Assembly (NCBI RefSeq): GCF_031127875.1
Contig: NZ_JARXIA010000025.1
Span: forward strand, 25,674-89,673
Source: Pelagicoccus sp. SDUM812005
Lineage (GTDB): Bacteria; Verrucomicrobiota; Verrucomicrobiia; Opitutales; Opitutaceae
DNA: 64,000 nt
Direction of reading: 5' to 3'
The stretch's first letter is position 1, and each line of letters begins with the position of its first letter. The position numbers and the translations under genes were made by a program. This document shows positions 1-8,784 of this stretch, in pieces. The notes under the pieces are model-generated. The model was not told the DNA's origin, ran no database searches, and worked only from the letters and a program-made list of their open reading frames with translations.

Positions 1-2855
1 AGGGTGACCGCCCCCTCTGATTGGATCTTGAGTTGGTCGAAGGTAAGGTCTTCCATCTCAAGGCTTCCGGTGGCTGCGGCTTTTAGCTGGGAGGTGCCTG
101 CCGTATTGGCCTTTTCGAAGGCGAGGGATGCTCCGTCTGCGACGCTAAGCTGAGCGGCTAGGTTCGCGTTTTCGTCGGAAGAGAAGGTGATTGTCCAGTT
201 CCCCGATAGGGCGTCGATGTAGGAAGCTTTCTGGAATACAAGTCTCTTTTCGGTAAGGTCGGATGCTGGTATTATGGATTTGAATACACCTTCTTTTAGG
301 ATTAGCTTGGAATAGGGGGCGAAGGTCAGATCGTCGTAGGCGAGTCCGCGAGCGTTGAGGTAAACGGTTCCGTTGTTTATGCCGTTGAGGGAAACGGGGA
401 GATCCCCGCTTTGTCGTGGGGTGGCTTCGAGCCAGCCTGTATTCCTGAAGTTTCCGGTGAAGCCTCCTCCCTTGAGGGCGATCACACCCGAGTTTTCGAA
501 GAGGCCGTCAATGTGGCTATCCTCCAAGTTGTCTCCTTCGTAGGAATCGACGACGAGGCCGGCTTCGATTCCGAAACCGCTTTTATTGCGTACGATGGCG
601 TTTGCAGGGATATCGAGTGGATCGAAGAGTTCGATGCTCCCTTTTCCGATGAGCTCCAGGACGCGCCGCTCTTCGGCGAATTCCGTTTCGAAATTCGTAG
701 CGATGGTGGATTCCCCATCGCTGTCGCCGATCTTTATGGCGCCTCCTTGCGTAGTGGAGATCGTGGTATCGGAGGCGAAGGTGAGCTCGGGCGATTCGAT
801 TTCTAGGGTGGCGCCTGGGAGAACTTCGATTCGAGGAGAGCTGCCTTCGAAGCGTATTTTTCCGGTGTTTACGGTGCCTCCTTCCACGCGAAGGGTGGAT
901 CCGTCGAGGGTGGTCTCGCACCACAGGCGGAGGAGGCCGCCTTCGACGATGAAGTCGGAGTTTTCGACGGAGAGACTTTCTCCGGTTAGCGAGGCTGTGT
1001 TGTCTCCTTCCTTTAGGATGAGCCCTTGCGAAAGGATTTGCTGAGCGTCGAGCTCGAATCCTTTGAGGACGAGGCTTGCTTCCTCGCGGACTAGGATGAT
1101 GCCGTGGCATTGGAGCGAGGCGTCGAGCTCGAGGCTTCCGGCGGCGAGGTCGATGGAGTAGAGCTGGATGGCTTGCTCCAGTTGGACGACGGCTTCCACG
1201 CCGATTTCAATTTGGGCGTCTTCGGAATTGGGGGGAGAGTCCCAGGGGACTCCGCTGTTGTCGACCCAGTTGGATCTTCCGTCTACGACGGTGTGCCAGT
1301 TCGAGGTGCCTGCCCCGCCGTCCCAGACGTACTTGTTGCCGGAGGGTTGCACGTCGTTTGGATCGCGAGCGACGACGACCCTATCTTCGTTGATCGCCGA
1401 GCCCTCCACCTCGACGCTTAGCAGCATCGCTACGCTTCCTGAGTCCGATAGGTCGAGGCTTGTCACCGATACGGACTCTTCGTCTGGCCCGAAGGGGATG
1501 CCTTGGGCGAGGAGGTAGGCGAGCGAGCCGGTAGAGCTTTCGAGGTAGTATGCGTTGATAGTCGCTGGGCCGACGCCTTGCACGACGATTACGCAGCGTC
1601 CCTCTGTATTCATATCCGCGATACTGGCGGTCCTTGCTGTGTAGCCTGGGAAACCCGGGAGGGGACTGTCGGTGTTCGGGGAGATCCGAATGAATTTTCC
1701 GTCGGTCTGCTTCCTCCAGACGCCGAATTTGCTTTCGCCGTCGACGCGGGCTTGGAAGAGGATGTTGCCTTCGTGGTCGATACGGCCTTCTGCAACGCGG
1801 TCGAAGGTGACGGTAGCGTCGGCATGGGTGGGGTAGGCAACGAAGCTCGAGGCTTCGAGGCTGGGTTCTTGGCCGCTTGTGTCCATGCTCCAGAGGGTGG
1901 TGCGGGAGAAGTCTCCTAGCTTGCTCACGCCCGAGAAGAAGAGGATGCGTCCGGAATCGTTTGCCGAAATGCTTGTTATGGAGCTGCTCCAGCTTCCGCC
2001 ATCGGGCAGGCTTGGGTGGGCTGGAACGTCCCCGTTGCTGTCCAGTAGGATCTTGATTCCGGAGGAAGGGGACATGGCGTAGATGGCTGAGCCTGCCGGG
2101 GCGCCGTTGTAGTTCGCGACATGGATGGAGGTGCGGTCGCTGAGGATCTTGCTCGGCTCGGACCAGAAGAAATGGGTGGCGTCTTCTAGCGCAGGCGGAA
2201 CGGGTGTGTCGCTATCGACGAGGATCTCGACGCTGCCGCTGGTGGTGACCCAGCCGTGATTGTCTTCCAGGTCGATACCGGTGACGTAGAAGGCGTGTTG
2301 GTTGGGCGCCGAGGCGACTGGAGTGAGGAAGCGCTGGGCGAACTGCTGGATGCCGGTGCTTGCGCCTGCAGTGAGGAGGGTGGGCCAGGATTCGGGGAAG
2401 TCGGTGGACCTGTCGTCGATATTGACCCCCATGACGAACTCGTCGGCGTCGTTGACGAAGCCCCACGCTGAAGAAAGGATGGGGTTTCCGGGAGGATCGC
2501 CTTCGCTATTGACGGTGGGGCTGGTAGGGCTGAATTGGGGAAAGGGCGTCTGCCATCCAGCCACGTACTCCAGTTCGCCGACATGCGGGTACCAGAAGCC
2601 GACGTACTTGTTGGAAACGTCGTCCCAGGCGCGGACCCCGAGCGCTTCGTCCGACCATTCGATGTAGTCAATCAAGACAACGGTAGGCGGCGTTTGCGGC
2701 CCGAGGGAGTTGATCGCTTCCCCTTCGGATACGACTGTGGTAAATACTGTGTCTTGGGGGACGGCGGGAATTGCGAGGAGGAAAAAGGCGATGCAGGCCG
2801 CAAGAGTGCGACCTGTTGTCAGGCGAAGGGAAGGACGGTGCGGTGGCGTTTTCAT
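1..2855 (-). CDS. Large secreted repeat/beta-helix protein, 5' part only (runs off left edge)
   Basis: The minus-strand frame opening at the ATG at 2855 stays open for about 951 codons to the window edge, so the C-terminus is missing. It begins with a signal peptide (MKTPPHRPSLRLTTGR, then a hydrophobic core ending near AIPAVPQ). Residues 30-210 resemble an extracellular beta-rich domain, and 220-490 look propeller-like. From about 510 there is a Trp-rich segment (YVWDGGAGTSNWHT), followed by repetitive short beta-strand units rich in Gly, Ser, Glu and Leu (for example VEGGLLRLWCETTLDGSTLR). Such repeats are typical of beta-helix or autotransporter-associated passenger domains in Verrucomicrobiota and Planctomycetota. 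I infer a surface or secreted structural protein; the substrate is unknown and no catalytic motif was recognised. A dockerin, autotransporter barrel or sorting tag could lie beyond the edge. Confidence 0.75.
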   Translation of the reverse strand, partial: MKTPPHRPSLRLTTGRTLAACIAFFLLAIPAVPQDTVFTTVVSEGEAINSLGPQTPPTVVLIDYIEWSDEALGVRAWDDVSNKYVGFWYPHVGELEYVAGWQTPFPQFSPTSPTVNSEGDPPGNPILSSAWGFVNDADEFVMGVNIDDRSTDFPESWPTLLTAGASTGIQQFAQRFLTPVASAPNQHAFYVTGIDLEDNHGWVTTSGSVEILVDSDTPVPPALEDATHFFWSEPSKILSDRTSIHVANYNGAPAGSAIYAMSPSSGIKILLDSNGDVPAHPSLPDGGSWSSSITSISANDSGRILFFSGVSKLGDFSRTTLWSMDTSGQEPSLEASSFVAYPTHADATVTFDRVAEGRIDHEGNILFQARVDGESKFGVWRKQTDGKFIRISPNTDSPLPGFPGYTARTASIADMNTEGRCVIVVQGVGPATINAYYLESSTGSLAYLLAQGIPFGPDEESVSVTSLDLSDSGSVAMLLSVEVEGSAINEDRVVVARDPNDVQPSGNKYVWDGGAGTSNWHTVVDGRSNWVDNSGVPWDSPPNSEDAQIEIGVEAVVQLEQAIQLYSIDLAAGSLELDASLQCHGIILVREEASLVLKGFELDAQQILSQGLILKEGDNTASLTGESLSVENSDFIVEGGLLRLWCETTLDGSTLRVEGGTVNTGKIRFEGSSPRIEVLPGATLEIESPELTFASDTTISTTQGGAIKIGDSDGESTIATNFETEFAEERRVLELIGKGSIELFDPLDIPANAIVRNKSGFGIEAGLVVDSYEGDNLEDSHIDGLFENSGVIALKGGGFTGNFRNTGWLEATPRQSGDLPVSLNGINNGTVYLNARGLAYDDLTFAPYSKLILKEGVFKSIIPASDLTEKRLVFQKASYIDALSGNWTITFSSDENANLAAQLSVADGASLAFEKANTAGTSQLKAAATGSLEMEDLTFDQLKIQSEGAVT

Positions 2856-3061
2856 GGTCTGGGCGTGTGTAAGGAGCTTCCGGTGGGCGGGAGTCGAAGG
2901 GCGAAGTGGGCTCGCGAAGCGCGGCGGGGACTCGAGAGACAGTAGCGGACAGTCCGAGCCCTTGCGAGACGAAAGCGAACCCTCCAGAGCCGCTGGCAGG
3001 CGGCGGGGCGAAGGGCGGGTTACGATTCGAGCCTCTTTACGGCTGGCAGTTGCTACGAAAA

Positions 3062-3100
3062 AGCCCCCTCCGGGCGCGGGAGGGGCGTCCGGAGGGGGCT
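3062..3100 (-). terminator. Rho-independent terminator downstream of the small exported-protein pair
   Basis: Perfect 12-bp inverted repeat (AGCCCCCTCCGG at 3062-3073 and CCGGAGGGGGCT at 3089-3100) with a 15-nt loop. On the minus strand it is followed at once by TTTTT (3057-3061 on the plus strand is AAAA-rich). It lies about 30 nt after the stop at 3133. Confidence 0.85.
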
Positions 3101-3132
3101 GGATTAAAGCGAGGGCGGACCCTGTGGGGCGG

Positions 3133-3513
3133 TCAGTCTTCGTAGACGATTCCGACCGCGGAGAGGTTGTAGATCTTGGTTTCGTTGAGGGCGCTCTTCG
3201 ACTCCTTCAGTTCGATGATGGCATCGGCTCCGGCCTTCCGCGCCTGCTCCTTGAGTTCCTCGAGGGCGACTTGGTAGAGGGTGGGGGCGAAGAAGGTTTT
3301 TTCGCTATGGTAGTTGAGCCGAGCGATGCGGACGAAGGGGCGCTCGGGTAGTGAATCGCTGAATACGGCGATGGGGAAGTCGGCTGCCTTGGCGGGGTAG
3401 CTCATTTCACCGATGGGGAAGGCTGTTCCTCGCGAGGTGGCGCATCCGCTCATGCCGGCGCCAAGGGTCAGGAGCAGGACGAGCAGTCCCAGGGAGGCAA
3501 GGCTCCGGCTCAT
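3133..3513 (-). CDS. Small exported lipoprotein, YbjQ/DUF-like
   Basis: 126 residues. The N-terminus is a lipoprotein signal: hydrophobic core LGLLVLLLTLGAG followed by the lipobox-like MSGC, so the mature protein would start at about Cys24. The rest has a short beta-rich part and the segment LEELKEQARKAGADAIIELK, which recalls the helix-strand core of small YbjQ-type or envelope DUF lipoproteins that handle a 'multiplicity of heavy-residue' fold. I do not recognise a specific function. The ATG overlaps the stop of the upstream gene by 4 bp (ATGA-type overlap at 3510-3513), so the two are translationally coupled. A strong terminator follows. Likely located at a membrane facing the periplasm. 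Confidence 0.7.
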   Translation of the reverse strand: MSRSLASLGLLVLLLTLGAGMSGCATSRGTAFPIGEMSYPAKAADFPIAVFSDSLPERPFVRIARLNYHSEKTFFAPTLYQVALEELKEQARKAGADAIIELKESKSALNETKIYNLSAVGIVYED

Positions 3514-3938
3514 TGTGCGGCGAGGATGCTTTTGATCTCTTCCATAAGCTCTTCGGTCCAGAGCTTTTGGCCGGCCATCCCGACTACGGTCTTCTTCGTT
3601 TCCACGGTGATTTCAGTTTTGTTTTCGCCTTTGGATACGAGGGAGACCTTTAGGACTTCGCCTCCCGAGCCGACCAGGGCGCCGATCTTGTTGGGGCGTT
3701 TGCCTTCGATCTTTTTGCCGGTGTCTTCCTTGATGTTGCAGCCGATTCGGGCGAGCGCTTCGAGGGCTGCGGAATGGACTTGGCTCTGCGAGTAGGCGAG
3801 GGTTTCGGTCAGCTTCTTGACTTTCTTTTTCCCTTTTTGGGTTTCGCTGCTCTCGTCCTTCGGTTTCGAGTAGGCTTCGGGAGCTGGAATGATGAAGGCG
3901 CTGAGGCAGGCGATGAGGATAACGGATAGGGTTTTCAT
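3510..3938 (-). CDS. Small secreted protein of unknown function (DUF3568-like)
   Basis: 142 residues starting at the ATG at 3938. A signal peptide is visible (MKTLSVILIACLSAFIIPAP), then a very Lys-rich linker (KGKKKVKKL), then an alpha/beta domain with a helix (SAALEALARIGCNI), a Gly turn and paired strands (EVLKVSLVSKGENKTEITVE). This arrangement resembles the small DUF3568-type periplasmic proteins, although that match is tentative. It is first in a two-gene unit with the lipoprotein, with a 4-bp overlap. The two products may work together at the envelope, but nothing in the sequence shows the role. The unit appears unrelated to the glycan locus to the right. Confidence 0.65.
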   Translation of the reverse strand: MKTLSVILIACLSAFIIPAPEAYSKPKDESSETQKGKKKVKKLTETLAYSQSQVHSAALEALARIGCNIKEDTGKKIEGKRPNKIGALVGSGGEVLKVSLVSKGENKTEITVETKKTVVGMAGQKLWTEELMEEIKSILAAQ

Positions 3939-4288
3939 ATTTATTTGGGTTATGGGCCGCTAAGGTATTTAGCAGCGTATTCGTTTGTCCGAAAAAGGGG
4001 AAACGTCAATCTGATAGAGCGGATCTTGCCGCCGGATTCTGGGGGAAGTCTTGGGGACCGATCCTAGTAAATTGGGAAGGATGCGGCGGAGCAGCTGCTC
4101 GATTGGGTTGAAGGCCTTGCTCGCTTTTCTGTAGTTAGCATTTGGTGACGAGTGGCGCCGCTTTAGGGGAGGGCGAAATTGGCTCGCGGTGGGATTCAAT
4201 TAGAAGCGAGCGGATGGGCTAGGGCTCTGCGGAGCGGTAGGTAGGGGAGGCTCCGCGCGGAGCTGGTCTACTTAATTGGTCCAGATGA

Positions 4289-4320
4289 AAAAACGCTGCC
4301 CGGGGGAGGACAGCGTTTTT
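4289..4320 (-). terminator. Terminator next to the tRNA-Gly fragment
   Basis: Stem AAAAACGCTG (4289-4298) and CAGCGTTTTT (4311-4320) with a 12-nt loop. Minus-strand transcription would end in TTTTTT. It sits 6 nt beyond the CCA end of the tRNA fragment, the normal position of a terminator after a tRNA gene. It therefore probably travelled with that 3' end. Confidence 0.8.
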
Positions 4321-4326
4321 AGAAAG

Positions 4327-4382
4327 TGGTGCGGGTAGACGGAATCGAACCGACGCAACCAGTTTGGAAGACTGGTATCGAA
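4327..4382 (-). pseudogene. 3' fragment of a tRNA-Gly(TCC) gene, possible attachment-site remnant
   Basis: Read on the minus strand, this stretch has a perfect anticodon arm (stem CCAGT/ACTGG, loop CTTCCAA, anticodon TCC), a T-arm loop TTCGATT and the acceptor 3' strand TACCCGC followed by ACCA. The 5' half is absent: no acceptor strand GCGGGTA and no D-arm within 80 nt upstream of the anticodon arm. The T-stem pairing is imperfect (one T-T mismatch). It is therefore not a complete tRNA. A tRNA 3' end followed by its terminator is what tyrosine recombinases leave at one end of an integrated element. That origin is an inference, because no integrase is visible. Confidence 0.7.
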
Positions 4383-4651
4383 CCAGTTAAGTAGCTGAAT
4401 ATCAACGCTCATTTGTCCAGTCAACCAGAACTCCACTAAGGACTCAAGCCTCAACACCAGTTCCGAGAAGTGGCGAAACGAGACTCCGATACCGACAAGT
4501 CGGCGATGCTGGAAGCATGGAATACAAGACTCTGTTTAGTGGGTTCTTCAATCGATGCTATGCCCGGATTCATCCATTGATCCTCCAGGAAAGAAAGCTC
4601 CGAGGGTTCAGTGGTAGGCTAGCGGGAGATCCAGATATCAAGCGGCAAGGG

Positions 4652-5278
4652 TCATTCGATGTGAATGAGCCCTCGCTTCACGGCTGTCAGGATAGCTTGG
4701 GTTCGATCCGAGACTCCGAGCTTCGAGAGGATGTTGGTAATATGGACCTTGATGGTGCCTTCGACCAATTCTAGCTCGGCTGCGATTTCTTTGTTGCTGA
4801 GGCCTTTGGCGACGTAGCTCAAAACCTCTAGCTCACGTTTGGTGAGATGCGAGAGCGCTTGGCGGCTCAATCGTGTCGCGATCTCCGTGGGTAGGTATTG
4901 GTCGCCTTGGTAGACGCTGCGAATGCCTTCTATCAGATTGTCGAGTGGCATGTCCTTAACTACGAAACCGGAAGCTCCTGCTCGATACGCTAGAGTCGCC
5001 TCTTCGCCGCTGGCGTAGTTGCTGAAGACCAGTACCCGTACTGAATTATTCTCCTTTTTCAGCAGCTTGATCGTTTCGATTCCGCCAATTTTTGGCATTC
5101 TTAGATCGAGAACAACTACGTCAGGATTTAAAAGCCGACACTTTTCGAGGGCTTCTTCTCCATTCTCGGCTTGGCCGACAACTTCCATGTCTGGCTCGCA
5201 GTTTGCTGCTGTCGCAAGTCCCATGCGCAGGACGACGTGGTCGTCTACGAGAAGGATTCTAATCTTTTTGTCGTTCAT
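4652..5278 (-). CDS. NarL/FixJ-family response regulator
   Basis: 208 residues from the ATG at 5278. The receiver domain (residues 5-120) has the acidic pair D12/D13, phospho-acceptor D58 in VVVLDLRMP, S86 in VFSNYAS and K108 in GFVVKDM. The C-terminal LuxR-type helix-turn-helix (about 140-205) shows LTKRELEVLSYVAKG and SNKEIAAELEL. The start used here gives the standard MNDKKIRILLVDDH N-terminus and overlaps the kinase gene by 20 bp; an upstream in-frame ATG at 5311 would add 11 residues. It is the cognate regulator of the preceding kinase and would bind DNA as a dimer. A recurrent 7-2-7 palindrome in this window has the geometry expected for this family, so it is a candidate regulator of the surrounding glycan genes. 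Confidence 0.92.
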   Translation of the reverse strand: MNDKKIRILLVDDHVVLRMGLATAANCEPDMEVVGQAENGEEALEKCRLLNPDVVVLDLRMPKIGGIETIKLLKKENNSVRVLVFSNYASGEEATLAYRAGASGFVVKDMPLDNLIEGIRSVYQGDQYLPTEIATRLSRQALSHLTKRELEVLSYVAKGLSNKEIAAELELVEGTIKVHITNILSKLGVSDRTQAILTAVKRGLIHIE

Positions 5279-8200
5279 TGTTTGATCTTGGATGTTGATC
5301 CTCATTGGCATGTGGCACGATGAGGGTGACGCGAGTTCCGTTTGCGGGAGAGCTCTCTATGTTCAGGGTTCCGTCAATTCTGCTGGCCCGGGTCCGAAGA
5401 CCTCTCATTCCAAAGTGGCCGAGACCCTCGGAGAATACCTCGTTGGGATCGAATCCTTTGCCGTCGTCGCTAACCTCCAGGCTCAGTTGCGTATCGGAAT
5501 AGTTAAGGGCGATTCTAATATTTGCGGCTCCGCTGTGCCTGACTGCGTTGGTTATCGCTTCCTGCGCGATGCGCAGGATGTGATGCTTTCTGCGGGATGG
5601 GATGACGAAGGATGAGCCCGAACTTTCGAAATCCAGTTTTGCGGTACCAGCTCCGAGGACTTGGGCGATGTTGCGGAGCGCTTCAGGCAGGCTTTCGTCT
5701 TGAAGCCATGGCGATTCGAGGTCCCAAACTGCCTGTTGGACTTCCTGACGGGTATATGAGACCATACGTCGAGCGACCGAGAGGCGATTGTGTAAATTTG
5801 TATCCAAATCGTCATGTTTTAGTGTGGCGTCGAGTTGGAGGGCAATGCCGCTAAGGCCTTGTTGGAGGCTGTCGTGAATCTCGCCGGCGAGGCGGTTTCG
5901 TTCGGCAAGGGTTGCCGAAGTTCTCGCTTCTTCCGTGAGCTTTTGCATGGTTTCGCGGAGCTCCTGGGTTCGTTGCTGGACGAGCATCTCGAGTTGTTCC
6001 TGCTTTCTTTTGGCCCGATGGAAACCGGTGGCCATGATGCCGAGGCAGCAGAGGGCCCCAGCGCTCCAGTAGGTGACGTAAGCGAGGGTAGAGCGGTACC
6101 AGGGAGGCGCTATTTTAAACGATGTAAGTATGGGGGAGCCGACCCGCTTGTCTCGATCTGTGAGCTGCGCAGTAAGGCGATAGCTCCCTTCCTCTAGGCT
6201 CGGGAGGGTTAGCAGCGAATCTTCGCTATACACTTTCCAGCTTTCGGAGCCTTTTTGCATTGAGAATTCATAGATGGGTTTCTGTAAGGGAGTGTATCCA
6301 CCAGAAAAATACCGAAAAACGAGATGGTTTTGGGAGTAGGGAAGTTCGGTGATGGTGTCGCTTTTGTTGTGCGCGGAGTAAAGCTGGTTGCCGGTCTTAC
6401 CGTCTACTATGGATACGAGAAAGGGTTGCCTTGGTTGGACTGTCAGCGGCTTGAACTCCTGGTCGACATGATAAAGCACGGACTCTGTCGCGATCCATGC
6501 GTGTTGACCGTTGATCAAGGTAATCATCGGGTATTGATCGCTGATGCTTGAGAGAGATTCGCTATCCATACGGTAGCCGTTCTCGCTTGGGTGGAAGGTG
6601 AGGACTCCCTTGGCATGAGTGGCCCATATCACGCCGTCTTCATCTTCGGTGACGCGCAGCACGGTATGCTCCGCTTGCTGGAGCGAGCTTTCGATCGGGG
6701 GCGTGGATACGGGGCGCGCGGTCGCTTTGTCGAGGTACACGCGATGGTTGTTGGGGCCGCTCAAGGCGATGTATTGGTTAAGCACGCCGATGTTTACCCA
6801 GACGGGCTCGGGCCAGGGGAATTGGTCTATGATCTCGAGTTGAATTTCGCCGCTTTCGAACCAAACGCGGCCGACCCTGTCGAGACCTAGCTCGATCCAT
6901 AGGGCTTCATCGGTGCGGTGGGCGACGGAGGGAAACCCGACTCCCTCGATGCGTGGCGCGCATTCGAACCAGCGCTGCCCGTCCCATTTGAGGGCTGCGA
7001 TTTCGGTGCTGCCGACGACGATGCAGGTATTGTCGTCCTGAAAGTAGACGCGGTTGGCGTCGATATTCTCGAGGATGGGGGAGAAGCCTCCTGGAACCTG
7101 AGCGTACACGCCGTCGCTGTTGCCCACGATCAGGTGCTCCTCGTTGGTAGCGATTGCCCAGACTCCTGAAGTGGGAAGATTTTCGAAGGACTCGAATTCG
7201 TAATGCGAAGAGTCAGCTGAGAGCTCCATCTTGTAGAGTAGGCCGTTCGAGGCGATCAGGCTGTGCCCTCCGCGTTGCAGGACTTGCGGCCAGCCAATGA
7301 CAACGTCTGAACGATGATCGACGACGGAAACGGGATTGTTGTAGAGCAGTTTTTCGACGGAGCTTTCTCTGGCTAGCCAGAGGATCCCGTTATCGCGAGC
7401 TGCTAGGTCTAGGATGCGGCGGTAGTTGGTAGTGGTGAGCGCCATCTTCCGATTTCCCTCGCCGTCTACCATAAACAGTCCTTCGCCATCGATGGCTACG
7501 GCGAATCCGCCATCGGGCAAGCCTTCAAGGGAGGAGATGGTGCCGAGGCGTCGACTGCCAAATCCGAAGTCGCGTTCCACAAAGGATGTCCCGTCGAAGT
7601 AAACAAGCCGGTTGTTGGTGGTGGCGGCTACAATCCCGTTTTCTCCAAAGTAGGCTGTATTGAATATGCCAATGTCTGGGGAGACCATCTCCGTTTCTTG
7701 GCTTTGTGGATCGAATCTCACGGTGCCGTACGTACCGGAGGAGAGGTAGATTTCCGAGTCGAGCGTGAAGGCGGAGGCTACTTGGAGCTCGAAGAACGAG
7801 TGCTCCATGGTTGTGGTGTTCAGGTGCACCACGCCGGTGGTGCCGACGAAGAGAACGCCTGTCGGAGTGAAGAGAATCTGGGTGAAGTTCGTGGCGTTCA
7901 CCCATGCTGGGTATTGGGCAGGGCGCAGCGAGGTCGGGCGCAGCGACCCGTTGTTTGTCGTTTCAGCGATGCCCCAAGAGGCAAGCGCTCCGTAATAGGC
8001 GGTACCTCGCGAGTCGACGGCCAGTTCAAGCATGGGGAGGATGTCGTTGTTGTGGATTGCGAGGTCGATCCAGGAATCGTCGTTAAGGACGATATAGCTT
8101 CCGCCGCTGATGACTGCGAGGCGCCCGAGGCGATCGAAGCTTAATTGCGGTCCGCGGGAGGCACCTATTTCCTCGATCGAGTAGATGCGCGCGATGGGGA

Positions 8201-8309
8201 GACCGATGGAAGGGGTCGAGGCCCCCCATGAAGGGTATTGGGAGCCGAACGCCAGAAGTGCGAGGCAGGCAAGTCGGGAGAGTCTAAGGTGGACGAGAAA
8301 GGAGGGCAT
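5259..8309 (-). CDS. Sensor histidine kinase with Reg_prop/Y_Y_Y sensor
   Basis: 1016 residues. A signal peptide (MPSFLVHLRLSRLACLALLAFGS) leads into a periplasmic beta-propeller of two-component-regulator type (about 35-650). A Y_Y_Y domain follows (about 660-735, containing LPSLEEGSYRLTAQLTDRD). One transmembrane helix is at about 743-765, followed by a coiled coil. The HisKA_3 domain has phospho-acceptor H812 in GEIHDSLQQG. The ATPase domain has the N-box (EAITNAVRHSG, N921), G1 (DDGKGFD, near 948) and a Gly-rich box (GLGHFGMRGL). The sensor half resembles that of Bacteroidota hybrid HTCS glycan sensors, but here the output is a separate NarL-type regulator encoded just downstream. It likely detects an oligosaccharide in the periplasm. 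A copy of the 18-bp palindrome lies about 210 bp upstream, consistent with autoregulation. Confidence 0.92.
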   Translation of the reverse strand: MPSFLVHLRLSRLACLALLAFGSQYPSWGASTPSIGLPIARIYSIEEIGASRGPQLSFDRLGRLAVISGGSYIVLNDDSWIDLAIHNNDILPMLELAVDSRGTAYYGALASWGIAETTNNGSLRPTSLRPAQYPAWVNATNFTQILFTPTGVLFVGTTGVVHLNTTTMEHSFFELQVASAFTLDSEIYLSSGTYGTVRFDPQSQETEMVSPDIGIFNTAYFGENGIVAATTNNRLVYFDGTSFVERDFGFGSRRLGTISSLEGLPDGGFAVAIDGEGLFMVDGEGNRKMALTTTNYRRILDLAARDNGILWLARESSVEKLLYNNPVSVVDHRSDVVIGWPQVLQRGGHSLIASNGLLYKMELSADSSHYEFESFENLPTSGVWAIATNEEHLIVGNSDGVYAQVPGGFSPILENIDANRVYFQDDNTCIVVGSTEIAALKWDGQRWFECAPRIEGVGFPSVAHRTDEALWIELGLDRVGRVWFESGEIQLEIIDQFPWPEPVWVNIGVLNQYIALSGPNNHRVYLDKATARPVSTPPIESSLQQAEHTVLRVTEDEDGVIWATHAKGVLTFHPSENGYRMDSESLSSISDQYPMITLINGQHAWIATESVLYHVDQEFKPLTVQPRQPFLVSIVDGKTGNQLYSAHNKSDTITELPYSQNHLVFRYFSGGYTPLQKPIYEFSMQKGSESWKVYSEDSLLTLPSLEEGSYRLTAQLTDRDKRVGSPILTSFKIAPPWYRSTLAYVTYWSAGALCCLGIMATGFHRAKRKQEQLEMLVQQRTQELRETMQKLTEEARTSATLAERNRLAGEIHDSLQQGLSGIALQLDATLKHDDLDTNLHNRLSVARRMVSYTRQEVQQAVWDLESPWLQDESLPEALRNIAQVLGAGTAKLDFESSGSSFVIPSRRKHHILRIAQEAITNAVRHSGAANIRIALNYSDTQLSLEVSDDGKGFDPNEVFSEGLGHFGMRGLRTRASRIDGTLNIESSPANGTRVTLIVPHANEDQHPRSNNERQKD

Positions 8310-8784
8310 TGGTTGAGGCGAGGGCTCAGACGGGGCGTGGTTGCGAGCGACTTGGTTTGGTGGAGGGCATTGGCAAGGTGGGGTTTAGTCCCAAGCAAAG
8401 GGTGCGATCTGATAAGTAATGCCTGACGAAGAAATTGCAAGGGGTTGGATCTCTTGAGATCGCGCCGGTTCGCTTGCTGATAGTGGTGGAGGAAAGCCCT
8501 TTCGGAATATAACTATGTCTAGGACTATAGGCTATTAATAACCAATGTCTTCTTTTCAGTTTTTGGAAAACGATATCTTTATAGTGAAAATGGTTTTTGC
8601 CTCTGGTTCTATCTTTTAATCTAGTTTCTTTGGTCGATCGTGCCGTTGGGGTGGGGGCGTTTTGCTTTTTATATCTCTGTTCATGGTGTCATGTATAGTA
8701 CACACGGTAGCATTGGCCCGGCTCTCTGGGGTATGGGAGTCGGGCTTTTCGCCCGTGGCATTTATTGTTAGGGGTGAGTGAACT
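8310..8784. other. Intergenic region upstream of the sensor kinase
   Basis: 475 bp between the kinase start and the stop of the STT3-like gene. It is AT-rich at 8500-8700 and contains the palindrome at 8513-8530. A hairpin at 8716-8745 (GCCCGGCTC/GAGTCGGGC, one G-T pair) could end transcription from the STT3-like gene, but its T-run lies on the plus-strand side. No ORF looks real. Confidence 0.5.
8513..8530. promoter_or_regulatory. Candidate operator, 7-2-7 palindrome (site A)
   Basis: CTATGTCTAGGACTATAG. Half-sites TATGTCT (8514-8520) and GACTATA (8523-8529) are separated by AG. It belongs to a set of seven similar intergenic palindromes in this window. It lies about 210 bp upstream of the sensor kinase ATG. 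Confidence 0.5.

Larger units (their letters stand above)
3939..4651. other. Gene-poor stretch with terminator and tRNA remnant
   Basis: About 710 bp with no convincing protein gene. It holds the hairpin at 4289-4320 and the tRNA-Gly 3' fragment at 4327-4382, described separately. I saw no recombinase gene or its recognisable 3' end here. The part at 4400-4651 has no recognisable feature beyond a short hairpin (CCGACAAGTCGG near 4490). Confidence 0.6.

Noticed and set aside
411..806. Plus-strand frame inside the large minus-strand gene
   Set aside because: It lies opposite a continuous, signal-peptide-containing minus-strand frame that spans the whole region, so it is a shadow.
4327..4400. 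Complete tRNA-Gly gene
   Set aside because: Only the 3' half can be folded. No 5' acceptor strand or D-arm exists upstream of the anticodon arm.
4272..4457. Small minus-strand protein across the tRNA fragment
   Set aside because: The frame runs through the terminator and tRNA arms and has no protein-like features.
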